Assembly (NCBI RefSeq): GCF_009604455.1 | Contig: NZ_WEGL01000003.1 | Location: 825,674 to 889,673, forward strand | Source of the DNA: Streptomyces sp. RB17 | GTDB taxonomy: Bacteria > Actinomycetota > Actinomycetes > Streptomycetales > Streptomycetaceae | DNA: 64,000 nucleotides | Direction: 5' to 3' | Shown: piece after piece, positions 42,141 to 49,916 of the stretch | Position numbering within the stretch: position 1 is the stretch's first letter | Layout: each line of letters begins with the position of its first letter | Made by a program: the position numbers and the translations under genes | The notes under the pieces: model-generated | What the model saw: the letters and a program-made list of their open reading frames with translations, nothing else | What the model was told of the DNA's origin: nothing | Databases searched by the model: none

Positions 42141-44324
42141 TCAGATACTGCTGGGTCTGCGGCGCAGCGCCAGGTCCCCGTCGGCGACTCCGGCCGCCAG
42201 CCGCAGGGCCAGGTTGTCCAGCGCCGCCAGTTGCCGCCGTACGTCGGCTCGCTGCCGGTCCGTCTCGGTCAGGATCGCCTCCAACTCGGCGACCTCCTCG
42301 GGCGGCAGCTCGGGCAGGTCCATGTCCCGCACGCTCACCCTGCGCACCAGCGAGCCGCTGCCACGATGCTGGTTGCGCGGGGCTGCGAGCAGTTGGGCGA
42401 GCGGGTGCGGGCGCATCCACACCTCCTCGGGCAGTACTTTCCCGGCCAGGAACTTCCGGTACGCCGGGATCCGTAGCCCTTGAACGGGTGCGAGCAGTAC
42501 ACAGCCGCCCGCATCGTCCACCAGCGTGCGTACCCCGTGCTCGGTGAGCAGGAAGACGTCGCCGCGCTCGGTGGTCTGGGCCTGCGGGTACTCGGCTAGG
42601 TCTTCCAACGCGATCCGCCGCTGCCCGAGCGGCAGGGCGCCGAGCATCTCCTCGCGGCCAACGACCATCAGACCGGCGTCCCCTATGTCCGACTCGCGGA
42701 TCCGGTGCCCGGCCAGCAGCCTGAGCTGGCCCGCCCGCAGATGCTCGCCGACCCTGCGGTGTGCCACTTCGGTGCCGGGGACCCGCCTGGCGACACCGAG
42801 ATCGCCGATCCACTCCTTGAGCTGGGGCAGAGCCGTCGCGGCTTCGCGTCGTGCGTCCCGGGTGGCGGAGAAGTGGTCAAGGCCCTGTTCCTTCGTGCCG
42901 AGCCGGTGCGCCGGCAGGACCGATCGGCCGTCGAGAAGGGCTTCTCCCCTCGGGCCCGTGGCCGATACGGGAAAGTCCCTGGCCTCCTCGGCCACGGGTG
43001 ACCTTCCGTCCTCCAGCACTTTCGCGACGTACGCCGGCCACGCACCTCCGACCCGGCGGGCGATCCGGTCGGCATCGACCAGCAGCACCCGGCCCTGGTT
43101 CTTCGGGGCTGCCTGGCTGCGCAGCACGAGCAGCGCGTGTTCCGCTCCTGTGCGGAATCGGTGAATACGCCGCGGCAACTGGATGACCGCCGCGACCACG
43201 TCCTGGCTCAGCAGTTCCTCGCGCATCCGCGCATTCGGTGTGGGCGTCGTGCCACGCGGTCGACTCAAGGTCCAGGACGGTACGACGACCAGGCCCCGGC
43301 CGCCGGGGTTCAGGCGGCGCACGGCTTCGAGGGCCCAGCTGAGCGATCCCTTGTCGTCGAATTCCCGCTCGCCCGCGGCATAGGGCGGGTCGGCGAGGAC
43401 GACCTCACCGGACGTGGTATCCCAGGGGTGTTCCGGATCCAGGTCGGGGTCCCGCCGCACAGACGGCCGCAAGGTATCCAGTTCCTCGGGGTCCGCGCAG
43501 ACGTTCACGCCAGTGCAGTGGTGCGCGAGGAGCCGGTAGCTGATGAGTTTGCGGCGCAGCGGATCGGGCTCCACCGCGAGGATGCCTTCGTGCCCACGGA
43601 TGTCACCGAGGCCGAACAACAGCTCCCCGGTGCCGGCGCACAGGTTGATCACCGTGGGGTGGTCGGGACCGGGTGACACGACGTCCAGCGGGCCGGCCAG
43701 TATGCTGATCAGCTCCGCGAGCGTGGGCGGCGTCGAGTCCGTGATCAGGTCCGACTCCAGCCGCTCGGCCAGACCCAGCACCGTGTCAGCGGCGGCTCCC
43801 GGCGAGCCCAGTTCCTGGATGAGCTGCCGTACCGCACGGGCAACACGTGGGTCGGCGGTTTCCACATCCGTCAGCAACTCGTCCGAGAAGGCCTCCGCGT
43901 GCCGGTCGTCGCCTTGCGCTGCCATGGCGCATACGGCCAGCGCGTCGGTGATGAGCCGCTCCGCCGAGCCCAGTTCGTGACGCAGGGCGACGAGTCCGCG
44001 TAGCCGCAGGCCGCGTCGGAACCGGTCGCCGTAGGTCGGCAGGGAGCCGTCCTCGCCGGGCTCCGCGTCCGGGACGGGCCGCAAATCCAGCCAGGCCGCC
44101 ACGTCCTCCGCGTCGAAAAGGGGCCTGCTGTCGCTGCCACCCACCGGATCCGGGAACGGCGGGCGCCTGTCGCCCCCCACCTGAGGAGAGTCCTTGGAGA
44201 ACCTGCGCCTCCAGTTGCTGACGGTGGGCCGGCCGACTTCAGCGAGTTCCTTGATCTCGCCCAGGGAAACCAGCGAGACCCCCTCCGCTTCACCCAGCGC
44301 CCGCGTGCTCACACTAGCTCCCAT
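42141..44324 (-). CDS. HTH-containing N6-adenine methylase with C-terminal recognition-like domain
   Basis: 727 residues. The N-terminal helix-turn-helix (GEIKELAEVGRPTVSNWRRR, about 22-41) is followed by a linker with DAEDVAAWLDLRPVPD. An N6-adenine methylase core has motif I TVINLCAGTGELLFGLGDIR (about 223-242) and the catalytic motif VVLADPPYAAGERE (about 310). The last 250 residues are TRD-like and coiled (EEVAELEAILTETDRQRADV, then QLAALDNLALRLAAG near the C-terminus), as in HsdS spacers. It is distinct from HsdM and sits upstream of it, within the same operon. Its role is unproven: a second modification enzyme or a regulator is possible. Confidence 0.85.
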   Translation of the reverse strand: MGASVSTRALGEAEGVSLVSLGEIKELAEVGRPTVSNWRRRFSKDSPQVGGDRRPPFPDPVGGSDSRPLFDAEDVAAWLDLRPVPDAEPGEDGSLPTYGDRFRRGLRLRGLVALRHELGSAERLITDALAVCAMAAQGDDRHAEAFSDELLTDVETADPRVARAVRQLIQELGSPGAAADTVLGLAERLESDLITDSTPPTLAELISILAGPLDVVSPGPDHPTVINLCAGTGELLFGLGDIRGHEGILAVEPDPLRRKLISYRLLAHHCTGVNVCADPEELDTLRPSVRRDPDLDPEHPWDTTSGEVVLADPPYAAGEREFDDKGSLSWALEAVRRLNPGGRGLVVVPSWTLSRPRGTTPTPNARMREELLSQDVVAAVIQLPRRIHRFRTGAEHALLVLRSQAAPKNQGRVLLVDADRIARRVGGAWPAYVAKVLEDGRSPVAEEARDFPVSATGPRGEALLDGRSVLPAHRLGTKEQGLDHFSATRDARREAATALPQLKEWIGDLGVARRVPGTEVAHRRVGEHLRAGQLRLLAGHRIRESDIGDAGLMVVGREEMLGALPLGQRRIALEDLAEYPQAQTTERGDVFLLTEHGVRTLVDDAGGCVLLAPVQGLRIPAYRKFLAGKVLPEEVWMRPHPLAQLLAAPRNQHRGSGSLVRRVSVRDMDLPELPPEEVAELEAILTETDRQRADVRRQLAALDNLALRLAAGVADGDLALRRRPSSI

Positions 44325-44378
44325 CCCATCAGCTTGCGTCTTCCTCGTGACGGCCTTTGCCGTCGACGTTCGCGGCTG

Positions 44379-45077
44379 TCACAACCGCACAGGCTCCTGA
44401 CCCGACAGCACCGCCCTCCTGCGCGCCAGCACCTCGGGCACCTGGCCGTACTTCTCATGCCGTTCGGCCATCTCCGGCGACACGTACCGCAGCAGCGTCA
44501 GCGCAGTGTCCAGGTCCTGCTCGAGGTGCCGCTGGAAGATGCACTCGTGGTGGGCGATCCGGTTCCGCAAGGTGAGCATGAACTGGAACTTCTTGTACAA
44601 GTCGTCCCGACCACCGCGGTGGGCACGGAACAGATGGCGCAGCGAGGAGTTCCAGTACTTCATCTCGTAGTTGTCACTGCCGCCACGCCCGAGAAGGCTG
44701 ACCCAGAAGCCGAACGGAAGCTGCGCCACAATGTCGCATGGACCGAAGGGACGGTACGGGCGCCTGTTCTCCAGCGTCTCTCGCGCGCTCTCCAACATGT
44801 CCTGGCCCTTGTAGTTGGGCCGGGCTTTCGGCACATCCCACCAGGCCTCCTGACCATGACGGCCTACGAGCTGGCGGTGGAGCCGGTTCCGCAGGCTGAC
44901 CTCCAAGTCACGCAGGGGACTCTGCAGGGCCCTGGCCACTTCGGAGTCCCACGCGTACAGGCGCAGAGCACGGGTGCGGTCGCCTCCGCACTTGTGCAGG
45001 AAAGGCTGGAACCGCTCGGGAGAGATGGCCTCGATTAACCGGCCCTGCTCATCCGCCCCACGCTCACCCTGCGTCAT
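44379..45077 (-). CDS. Abi-family protein with HEPN RNase motif
   Basis: 232 residues from ATG 45077, chosen for its AAAGGA site. Its N-terminal part (ISPERFQPFLHKCGGDRTRA, then LRDLEVSLRNRLHRQLVGRH) and the C-terminal LTLRNRIAHHECIFQRH match the Abi_2/AbiD-F group. R171-x4-H176 is the HEPN RNase signature. Such proteins cleave RNA and stop growth after phage attack. Codon 14 is TTA (45036-45038), so translation should depend on the bldA tRNA. The gene heads a minus-strand operon: 54 bases to the methylase, then hsdM, hsdS, hsdR. Confidence 0.88.
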   Translation of the reverse strand: MTQGERGADEQGRLIEAISPERFQPFLHKCGGDRTRALRLYAWDSEVARALQSPLRDLEVSLRNRLHRQLVGRHGQEAWWDVPKARPNYKGQDMLESARETLENRRPYRPFGPCDIVAQLPFGFWVSLLGRGGSDNYEMKYWNSSLRHLFRAHRGGRDDLYKKFQFMLTLRNRIAHHECIFQRHLEQDLDTALTLLRYVSPEMAERHEKYGQVPEVLARRRAVLSGQEPVRL

Positions 45078-45327
45078 CGCGCATCCTTTCCCCCGTGACC
45101 CGTCCGTGGTAGGGTCTGTCGAGTAAGCCTTGGACAACTGTCACTGCATCGCATACAGCCCTTGGCAGTGCTTGGTTGTGACCCTCGATCCGCCTGCTCG
45201 ACTCAGGCGGACTCGGGGGCACAACTGCTTCTAGGGCAAGGCAAGTTGCGCTGACGCCGCTTCGCCGCACCGCCCACGAACCAGAGTAGTAGTCCGGCAG
45301 GGCAGGGTCAACGCATTCGAGTGCGGC

Positions 45328-45355
45328 ATGCCTGAGAAGCCCGGTTCTCAGGCAT
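45328..45355. terminator. Hairpin with 11-bp stem
   Basis: ATGCCTGAGAA (45328-45338) pairs perfectly with TTCTCAGGCAT (45345-45355) around a six-base loop. No T-run is obvious. It is a second barrier downstream of hemD or a regulatory element of the defence operon leader. Confidence 0.6.
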
Positions 45356-45409
45356 CGCTCACTCGGATCGCACGGAATGAAAACCTTTCGAGGACCGCAT
45401 GCGACACAA

Positions 45410-45450
45410 GAACGCCCCGCCGTATCCCCTGAGGGACGGCGGGGGCGTTC
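45410..45450. terminator. Probable terminator of the rex-hemACD operon
   Basis: GAACGCCCCGCCGT (45410-45423) pairs with ACGGCGGGGGCGTTC (45436-45450) with one bulged G and a 12-base loop. It lies 38 bases past the end of the uroporphyrinogen-III synthase gene. Confidence 0.75.
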
Positions 45451-45487
45451 ATCGATCTGCTCACGGCAGACCATCACCCATGGGGCT

Positions 45488-47200
45488 TCATGTGGTCGAC
45501 CGGCGCCTCCGCGCCCCCGGCCTTCGCTCGCTCGGCCGCGTCACAGGGTCGCCGTTCTCCAGCGCGGCGGCCCGTCGCTTCAGCCCGAAGTCGGCCAGCG
45601 CCTCGGCCAGCTTGTGCACGGCCGGCTCCGGTGCCATGACGTCGACCCGCAGACCGTGCTCCTCGGCCGTCTTCGCCGTGGCCGGGCCGATGCAGGCGAT
45701 CACCGTCACGTTGTGGGGCTTGCCCGCGATGCCGACCAGGTTCCGCACCGTCGAGGAGGACGTGAAGAGGACCGCGTCGAAGCCACCGCCCTTGATGGCC
45801 TCCCGGGTCTCCGCCGGCGGCGGCGAGGCGCGCACGGTGCGGTAGGCCGTGACGTCGTCGACCTCCCAGCCCAGCTCGATCAGACCGGCGACCAGCGTCT
45901 CCGTCGCGATGTCGGCGCGGGGCAGGAAGACCCTGTCGATCGGGTCGAACACCGGGTCGTACGGCGGCCAGTCCTCCAGCAGACCGGCGGCCGACTGCTC
46001 GCCGCTCGGCACCAGGTCCGGCTTCACGCCGAAGGCGACCAGCGCCTTGGTCGTCTGCTCGCCCACCGCGGCCACCTTGATGCCCGCGAAGGCGCGGGCG
46101 TCGAGGCCGTACTCCTCGAACTTCTCCCGCACCGCCTTCACCGCGTTGACCGAGGTGAAGGCGATCCACTCGTAGCGGCCGGTGACCAGGCCCTTGACGG
46201 CACGTTCCATCTGCTGGGGCGTGCGCGGCGGCTCCACCGCGATCGTCGGGACCTCGTGCGGCACCGCGCCGTAGGACCGCAGTTGGTCGGAGAGCGACGC
46301 CGCCTGCTCCTTCGTACGCGGCACGAGCACCTTCCAGCCGAACAGCGGCTTGGACTCGAACCACGACAGCTGGTCGCGTCGGGCGGCGGCGGAACGCTCA
46401 CCGACCACGGCTATCACCGGCCGGCCGCCGTCCGGCGACGGCAGCACCTTCGCCTGCTTCAGGGTCTGCGCGATCGTGCCGAGCGTCGCCGTCCAGGTGC
46501 GCTGGCGGGTCGTCGTACCGGCGATCGTCACCGTCAGCGGGGTGTCCGGCTTGCGGCCGGCGGACACGAGTTCACCGGCCGCCGCGGCCACCGAGTCGAG
46601 CGTCGTGGAGACGACGACCGTGCCGTCGGACGCACCCACCTCGGTCCAGCAGCGGTCCGAGGCCGTACGGGCGTCCACGAACCGGACGTCCGCGCCCTCG
46701 GCGTCCCGCAGCGGCACACCGGCGTACGCGGGCACACCGACCGCGGCCGCGACGCCCGGGACCACCTCGAAGGGCACCCCGGCGGCGGCGCAGGCGAGCA
46801 TTTCCTCGGCCGCGTACGTATCAAGTCCCGGGTCCCCGGACACCGCACGGACGACCCGCCTGCCGCCCCGCGCAGCCTCCATGACAAGATGAGCGGCATC
46901 CCGGGCAGCGGCCGGGACAGCGGCGGTTGTTGACGTGCCGTCAACGACCGTCAGCTGGGGCGTGCCCGTGCCCGGCGGCGAGACCGAAGAAGGGTCTGCG
47001 TCCGTCTGGACCACGGAGACGCCCTGTCGGGCGTGCGTCCGGATCACGTCGAGCACCTCGTGCTCGGCGACCAGGACGTCCGCGTTCGACAGCGCCTCCA
47101 CGGCGCGCAGAGTCAGCAGTCCCGGATCTCCGGGTCCGGCACCGAGGAAGGTGACGTGCCCGTGTTCAGGACCGGCGGCAGGAAGGGCGGTGGGGCTCAA
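45488..47200 (-). CDS. hemD: Uroporphyrinogen-III synthase with N-terminal CobA-like domain
   Basis: 570 residues. The first about 270 resemble an S-adenosylmethionine uroporphyrinogen methyltransferase (VTFLGAGPGDPGLLTLRAVE at the start; EVVPGVAAAVGVPAYAGVPL later). The rest is a HemD domain (KVLVPRTKEQAASLSDQLRS, then ITSVNAVKAV-type strand FTSVNAVKAVREKFEEYG and FTSSSTVRNLVG). The family's RGGEE loop after GDP is replaced (GDPGLDTYAAEE), so methyltransferase activity is uncertain. The start is TTG 47200: it has GGGGGAG nine bases upstream and overlaps the hemC stop by four bases. HemD closes hydroxymethylbilane into uroporphyrinogen III. Confidence 0.93.
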   Translation of the reverse strand: MSPTALPAAGPEHGHVTFLGAGPGDPGLLTLRAVEALSNADVLVAEHEVLDVIRTHARQGVSVVQTDADPSSVSPPGTGTPQLTVVDGTSTTAAVPAAARDAAHLVMEAARGGRRVVRAVSGDPGLDTYAAEEMLACAAAGVPFEVVPGVAAAVGVPAYAGVPLRDAEGADVRFVDARTASDRCWTEVGASDGTVVVSTTLDSVAAAAGELVSAGRKPDTPLTVTIAGTTTRQRTWTATLGTIAQTLKQAKVLPSPDGGRPVIAVVGERSAAARRDQLSWFESKPLFGWKVLVPRTKEQAASLSDQLRSYGAVPHEVPTIAVEPPRTPQQMERAVKGLVTGRYEWIAFTSVNAVKAVREKFEEYGLDARAFAGIKVAAVGEQTTKALVAFGVKPDLVPSGEQSAAGLLEDWPPYDPVFDPIDRVFLPRADIATETLVAGLIELGWEVDDVTAYRTVRASPPPAETREAIKGGGFDAVLFTSSSTVRNLVGIAGKPHNVTVIACIGPATAKTAEEHGLRVDVMAPEPAVHKLAEALADFGLKRRAAALENGDPVTRPSERRPGARRRRSTT

Positions 47201-48156
47201 TGTGCTCGCTCCCCCATCAGACCGGCCGCGCCCTGGGCGAGCATCTCGGTGGCGAGTTCGCGACCGAGTGCCCACGCCTGGTCGTGCGTCTGGGGCACGG
47301 GACCGGTGGTGGACAACTGCACCATGCGGGTGCCGTCGGTCGTGCCGACGACGCCCCGCAGGCGCATTTCCTTGACAAACTGCCCGTCGGCCAAAAGGTC
47401 GGCCAGTGCACCCACAGGGGCGCTGCAGCCGGCCTCCAGGGCGGCGAGCAGTGACCGTTCGGCGGTCACGGCGGCCCGGGTGAACGGGTCGTCGAGTGCG
47501 CCGAGCGCCGCGATCAGGTCCGCGTTGCCCGCGGCACACTCGATCGCCAGGGCCCCCTGGCCGGGGGCGGGCAGAACCGTGTCGACCGACAGGAAGTCGG
47601 TCACCTCGTCGATCCGGCCGATCCGGTTCAGTCCGGCGGCGGCCAGGACGACGGCGTCGAGTTCGCCGTCGTGGACGTACTGGATGCGGGTGTCGACGTT
47701 GCCGCGTATCGGGACCGTCTCTATGTCCAGCGCGTGGGCGCGGGCGTACGCGTTCAGCTGCGCCATGCGGCGCGGCGAACCGGTGCCGATGCGCGCCCCG
47801 CGCGGCAGGTCCGTGAACTTGAGGGCATCGCGCGCGACGATCACGTCCCGCGGGTCCTCGCGCACCGGTACGGCGGCCAGGACCAGTTCCTCGGGCTGCG
47901 TGGTCGGCAGGTCCTTGAGCGAATGAACCGCGAAGTCGACCTCGCCCCGTACCAGCGCGTCGCGCAGCGCCGTGACGAACACGCCGGTGCCGCCGATCTG
48001 CGCGAGGGCCTCGCGGGAGACATCGCCGTACGTGGTGATCTCGACCAGCTCGACCGGTCGCCCGGTCACCCGGCGGACGGCCTCCGCCACCTGCCCGGAC
48101 TGGGCCATGGCGAGCTTGCTCCGCCTGGTCCCCAGTCTCAGTGCCTTCTCAGTCAT
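47197..48156 (-). CDS. hemC: Hydroxymethylbilane synthase (porphobilinogen deaminase)
   Basis: 319 residues. Family landmarks are the N-terminal LGTRRSKLAMAQSGQVAEAV, the substrate-binding Args in GARIGTGSPRRMAQLNAYAR (about 133-152) and the cofactor-carrying Cys in LEAGCSAPVGALADL (about 240). It polymerises four porphobilinogens on a covalent dipyrromethane primer. It overlaps hemA and hemD by four bases each, so the operon is tightly coupled. Confidence 0.97.
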   Translation of the reverse strand: MTEKALRLGTRRSKLAMAQSGQVAEAVRRVTGRPVELVEITTYGDVSREALAQIGGTGVFVTALRDALVRGEVDFAVHSLKDLPTTQPEELVLAAVPVREDPRDVIVARDALKFTDLPRGARIGTGSPRRMAQLNAYARAHALDIETVPIRGNVDTRIQYVHDGELDAVVLAAAGLNRIGRIDEVTDFLSVDTVLPAPGQGALAIECAAGNADLIAALGALDDPFTRAAVTAERSLLAALEAGCSAPVGALADLLADGQFVKEMRLRGVVGTTDGTRMVQLSTTGPVPQTHDQAWALGRELATEMLAQGAAGLMGERAH

Positions 48157-49916
48157 GCCGGTCGGTCCTTCGTGTCTGTGCTGTCCCCGGCCCGGGAGAC
48201 GGAGGCGACCGTCTCGGGGTCGAGGTCGAACAGGGTGCGCAGCGCGTCCGCGTACCCGGCGCCGCCGGGCTCGGCCGCGAGCTGCTTGACCCGTACGGTC
48301 GGCGCGTGCAGCAGCTTGTCGACGACCCGGTGCACGGCCTGGCGGATCTCACCGCGCTGGCGTTCGTCCAGGTCGGGCAGGCGGCCGTCGAGCCGCGCGA
48401 TCTCACCGGCGACGACGTCGGCGGCCATGGTGCGCAGCGCGACCACGGTCGGCGTGATGTGCGCCGCCCGCAGTGCCGCGCCGAAGGCCGCGACCTCGTC
48501 GGAGACGATACGCCGGACCTGGTCCACATCGGCCGCCATCGGCGCGTCGACGGAAGCGTCCGCCAGCGACTCGATGTCCACAAGGCGCACCCCGGCCAGC
48601 CGGTGCACGGCCGCGTCGATGTCCCGGGGCATGGCCAGGTCGAGCAGGAAGAAGAGGGGCGCCGGGCGCTCGGCCGGCGGCTCCGGCCTGCGCCGCTCGG
48701 GGATCCGGCCCACCGTCGCGGCGGTCGCGGCGAGCGCCGTGATCAGCTCGGCGTCCGCCTCGGGGGTACGGCGGCCCGGGCGGGCGGTCGTGCCTCCGGC
48801 GGCCCAGGCCGCGTGCTGCTCCAGGGTCGCCGCGTCCATGCCGGCGACGGCGGCCTCGCCCATAAGGGAGAAGCCGGGCTGCACGGCGGCCAGGTCCAGC
48901 GGGCAGTTCTCGTCGCTGCCGACGCCGGCGGGCGGCAGCGGCGCCACGGTGGCCTTCGGGGCCGTACGGGCGCTGCCGTCACCGGTCGTACGGGCGCCGC
49001 GGTCATCGGTCGTACGAGCGCTGTCGGCGGCCTCGGCGACGGGGGCGCCGGTGCGGCCCTCGACCGCCTGGGCGATCGTCTCCGCCGTGAGCACCAGGCC
49101 GGTCGCGCCGGTACAGGAGACGACGACGTCGGCACGTGTCAGCTCGCCCGGCAGGGCGTCCATCCGTACCGCGCGGGCGGTCACCGCGTTGTCGTCGGCC
49201 TCGGCCAGGCCCTGTCCATACTGCTCTTCGAGCAGGTGCGCGAGCCGGTCGGCGCGCTCGAAGGTGCGGTTGGCGACGACGACCTCGGCGACCCCGGCCC
49301 GCGCCAGCGTCGCGGCGGCCAGCGAGGACATCGACCCGGCGCCGATGACCAGCGCCTTCTTGCCCCGGGCCCAGTCCTCGACGGCCCCGCCGACGGCCAG
49401 TTGCTCCAGGCCGAAGGTGACCAGGGACTGCCCGGCGCGGTCGATGCCGGTCTCGGAGTGGGCACGCTTGCCGACCCTGAGGGCCTGCTGGAACAGGTCG
49501 TTCAGCAGCTTGCCCGCGGTGTGCAGGTCCTGCGCCTTGGCCAGGGAGTCCTTGATCTGGCCGAGGATCTGCCCCTCGCCGACGACCATCGAGTCCAGGC
49601 CGCAGGCCACCGAGAACAGGTGGTGGACGGCCCGGTCCTCGTAGTGCACGTACAGGTAGGGGGTGAGCTCCTCCAGGCCGACACCGCTGTGCTGGGCGAG
49701 CAGCGTGGACAGCTCGGCGACACCGGCGTGGAACTTGTCCACGTCGGCGTACAGCTCGATGCGGTTGCACGTGGCGAGCACCGCGGCCTCGGTGGCCGGC
49801 TCGGCGGCGACCGTGTCCTGCAGCAGCTTGATCTGGGCGTCCGCACTCAGCGCGGCCCGCTCCAGCACGCTGACCGGCGCGCTGCGGTGGCTCAGCCCGA
49901 CGACGAGGAGACTCAT
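48153..49916 (-). CDS. hemA: Glutamyl-tRNA reductase with a long internal insert
   Basis: 587 residues, well above the usual 420-450. The N-terminal catalytic domain has VLATCNRIELYADVDKFHAG with the nucleophilic Cys (about residue 50) and YEDRAVHHLFSVACGLDSMV. An NADPH domain follows (ALVIGAGSMSSLAAATLARA). From about residue 275 to 415 there is an Ala/Thr/Arg-rich insert (SARTTDDRGARTTGDGSART) before LFFLLDLAMPRDIDAAV and the C-terminal dimerisation helices. It reduces glutamyl-tRNA to glutamate-1-semialdehyde, the first step of C5 heme synthesis. It overlaps rex by four bases. Confidence 0.96.
   Translation of the reverse strand: MSLLVVGLSHRSAPVSVLERAALSADAQIKLLQDTVAAEPATEAAVLATCNRIELYADVDKFHAGVAELSTLLAQHSGVGLEELTPYLYVHYEDRAVHHLFSVACGLDSMVVGEGQILGQIKDSLAKAQDLHTAGKLLNDLFQQALRVGKRAHSETGIDRAGQSLVTFGLEQLAVGGAVEDWARGKKALVIGAGSMSSLAAATLARAGVAEVVVANRTFERADRLAHLLEEQYGQGLAEADDNAVTARAVRMDALPGELTRADVVVSCTGATGLVLTAETIAQAVEGRTGAPVAEAADSARTTDDRGARTTGDGSARTAPKATVAPLPPAGVGSDENCPLDLAAVQPGFSLMGEAAVAGMDAATLEQHAAWAAGGTTARPGRRTPEADAELITALAATAATVGRIPERRRPEPPAERPAPLFFLLDLAMPRDIDAAVHRLAGVRLVDIESLADASVDAPMAADVDQVRRIVSDEVAAFGAALRAAHITPTVVALRTMAADVVAGEIARLDGRLPDLDERQRGEIRQAVHRVVDKLLHAPTVRVKQLAAEPGGAGYADALRTLFDLDPETVASVSRAGDSTDTKDRPA

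Larger units (their letters stand above)
45078..45487. other. Intergenic region between defence operon and heme operon
   Basis: 410 bases without a convincing gene; the open frames here are shadows. It holds the promoter region of the Abi gene nearest 45078, a short dyad CCGCCTG-N7-CAGGCGG (45190-45210) and two strong hairpins described separately. The stretch is less GC-rich than neighbouring genes. Confidence 0.6.

Noticed and set aside
42141..44324. BREX PglX or DISARM methylase
   Set aside because: The length is far below PglX (over 1100 residues), and no pglZ, brxC, drmA or drmB gene is nearby.
45190..45210. tRNA gene or att-like site in the gap before the Abi gene
   Set aside because: Only a short 7-base dyad is present. 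No cloverleaf can be drawn and there is no matching direct repeat at the other end of the island.
30835..45487. Integrated conjugative element or prophage
   Set aside because: No integrase, excisionase beside it, tRNA att site, transfer or phage structural gene is seen. DUF2637 lies outside the island.
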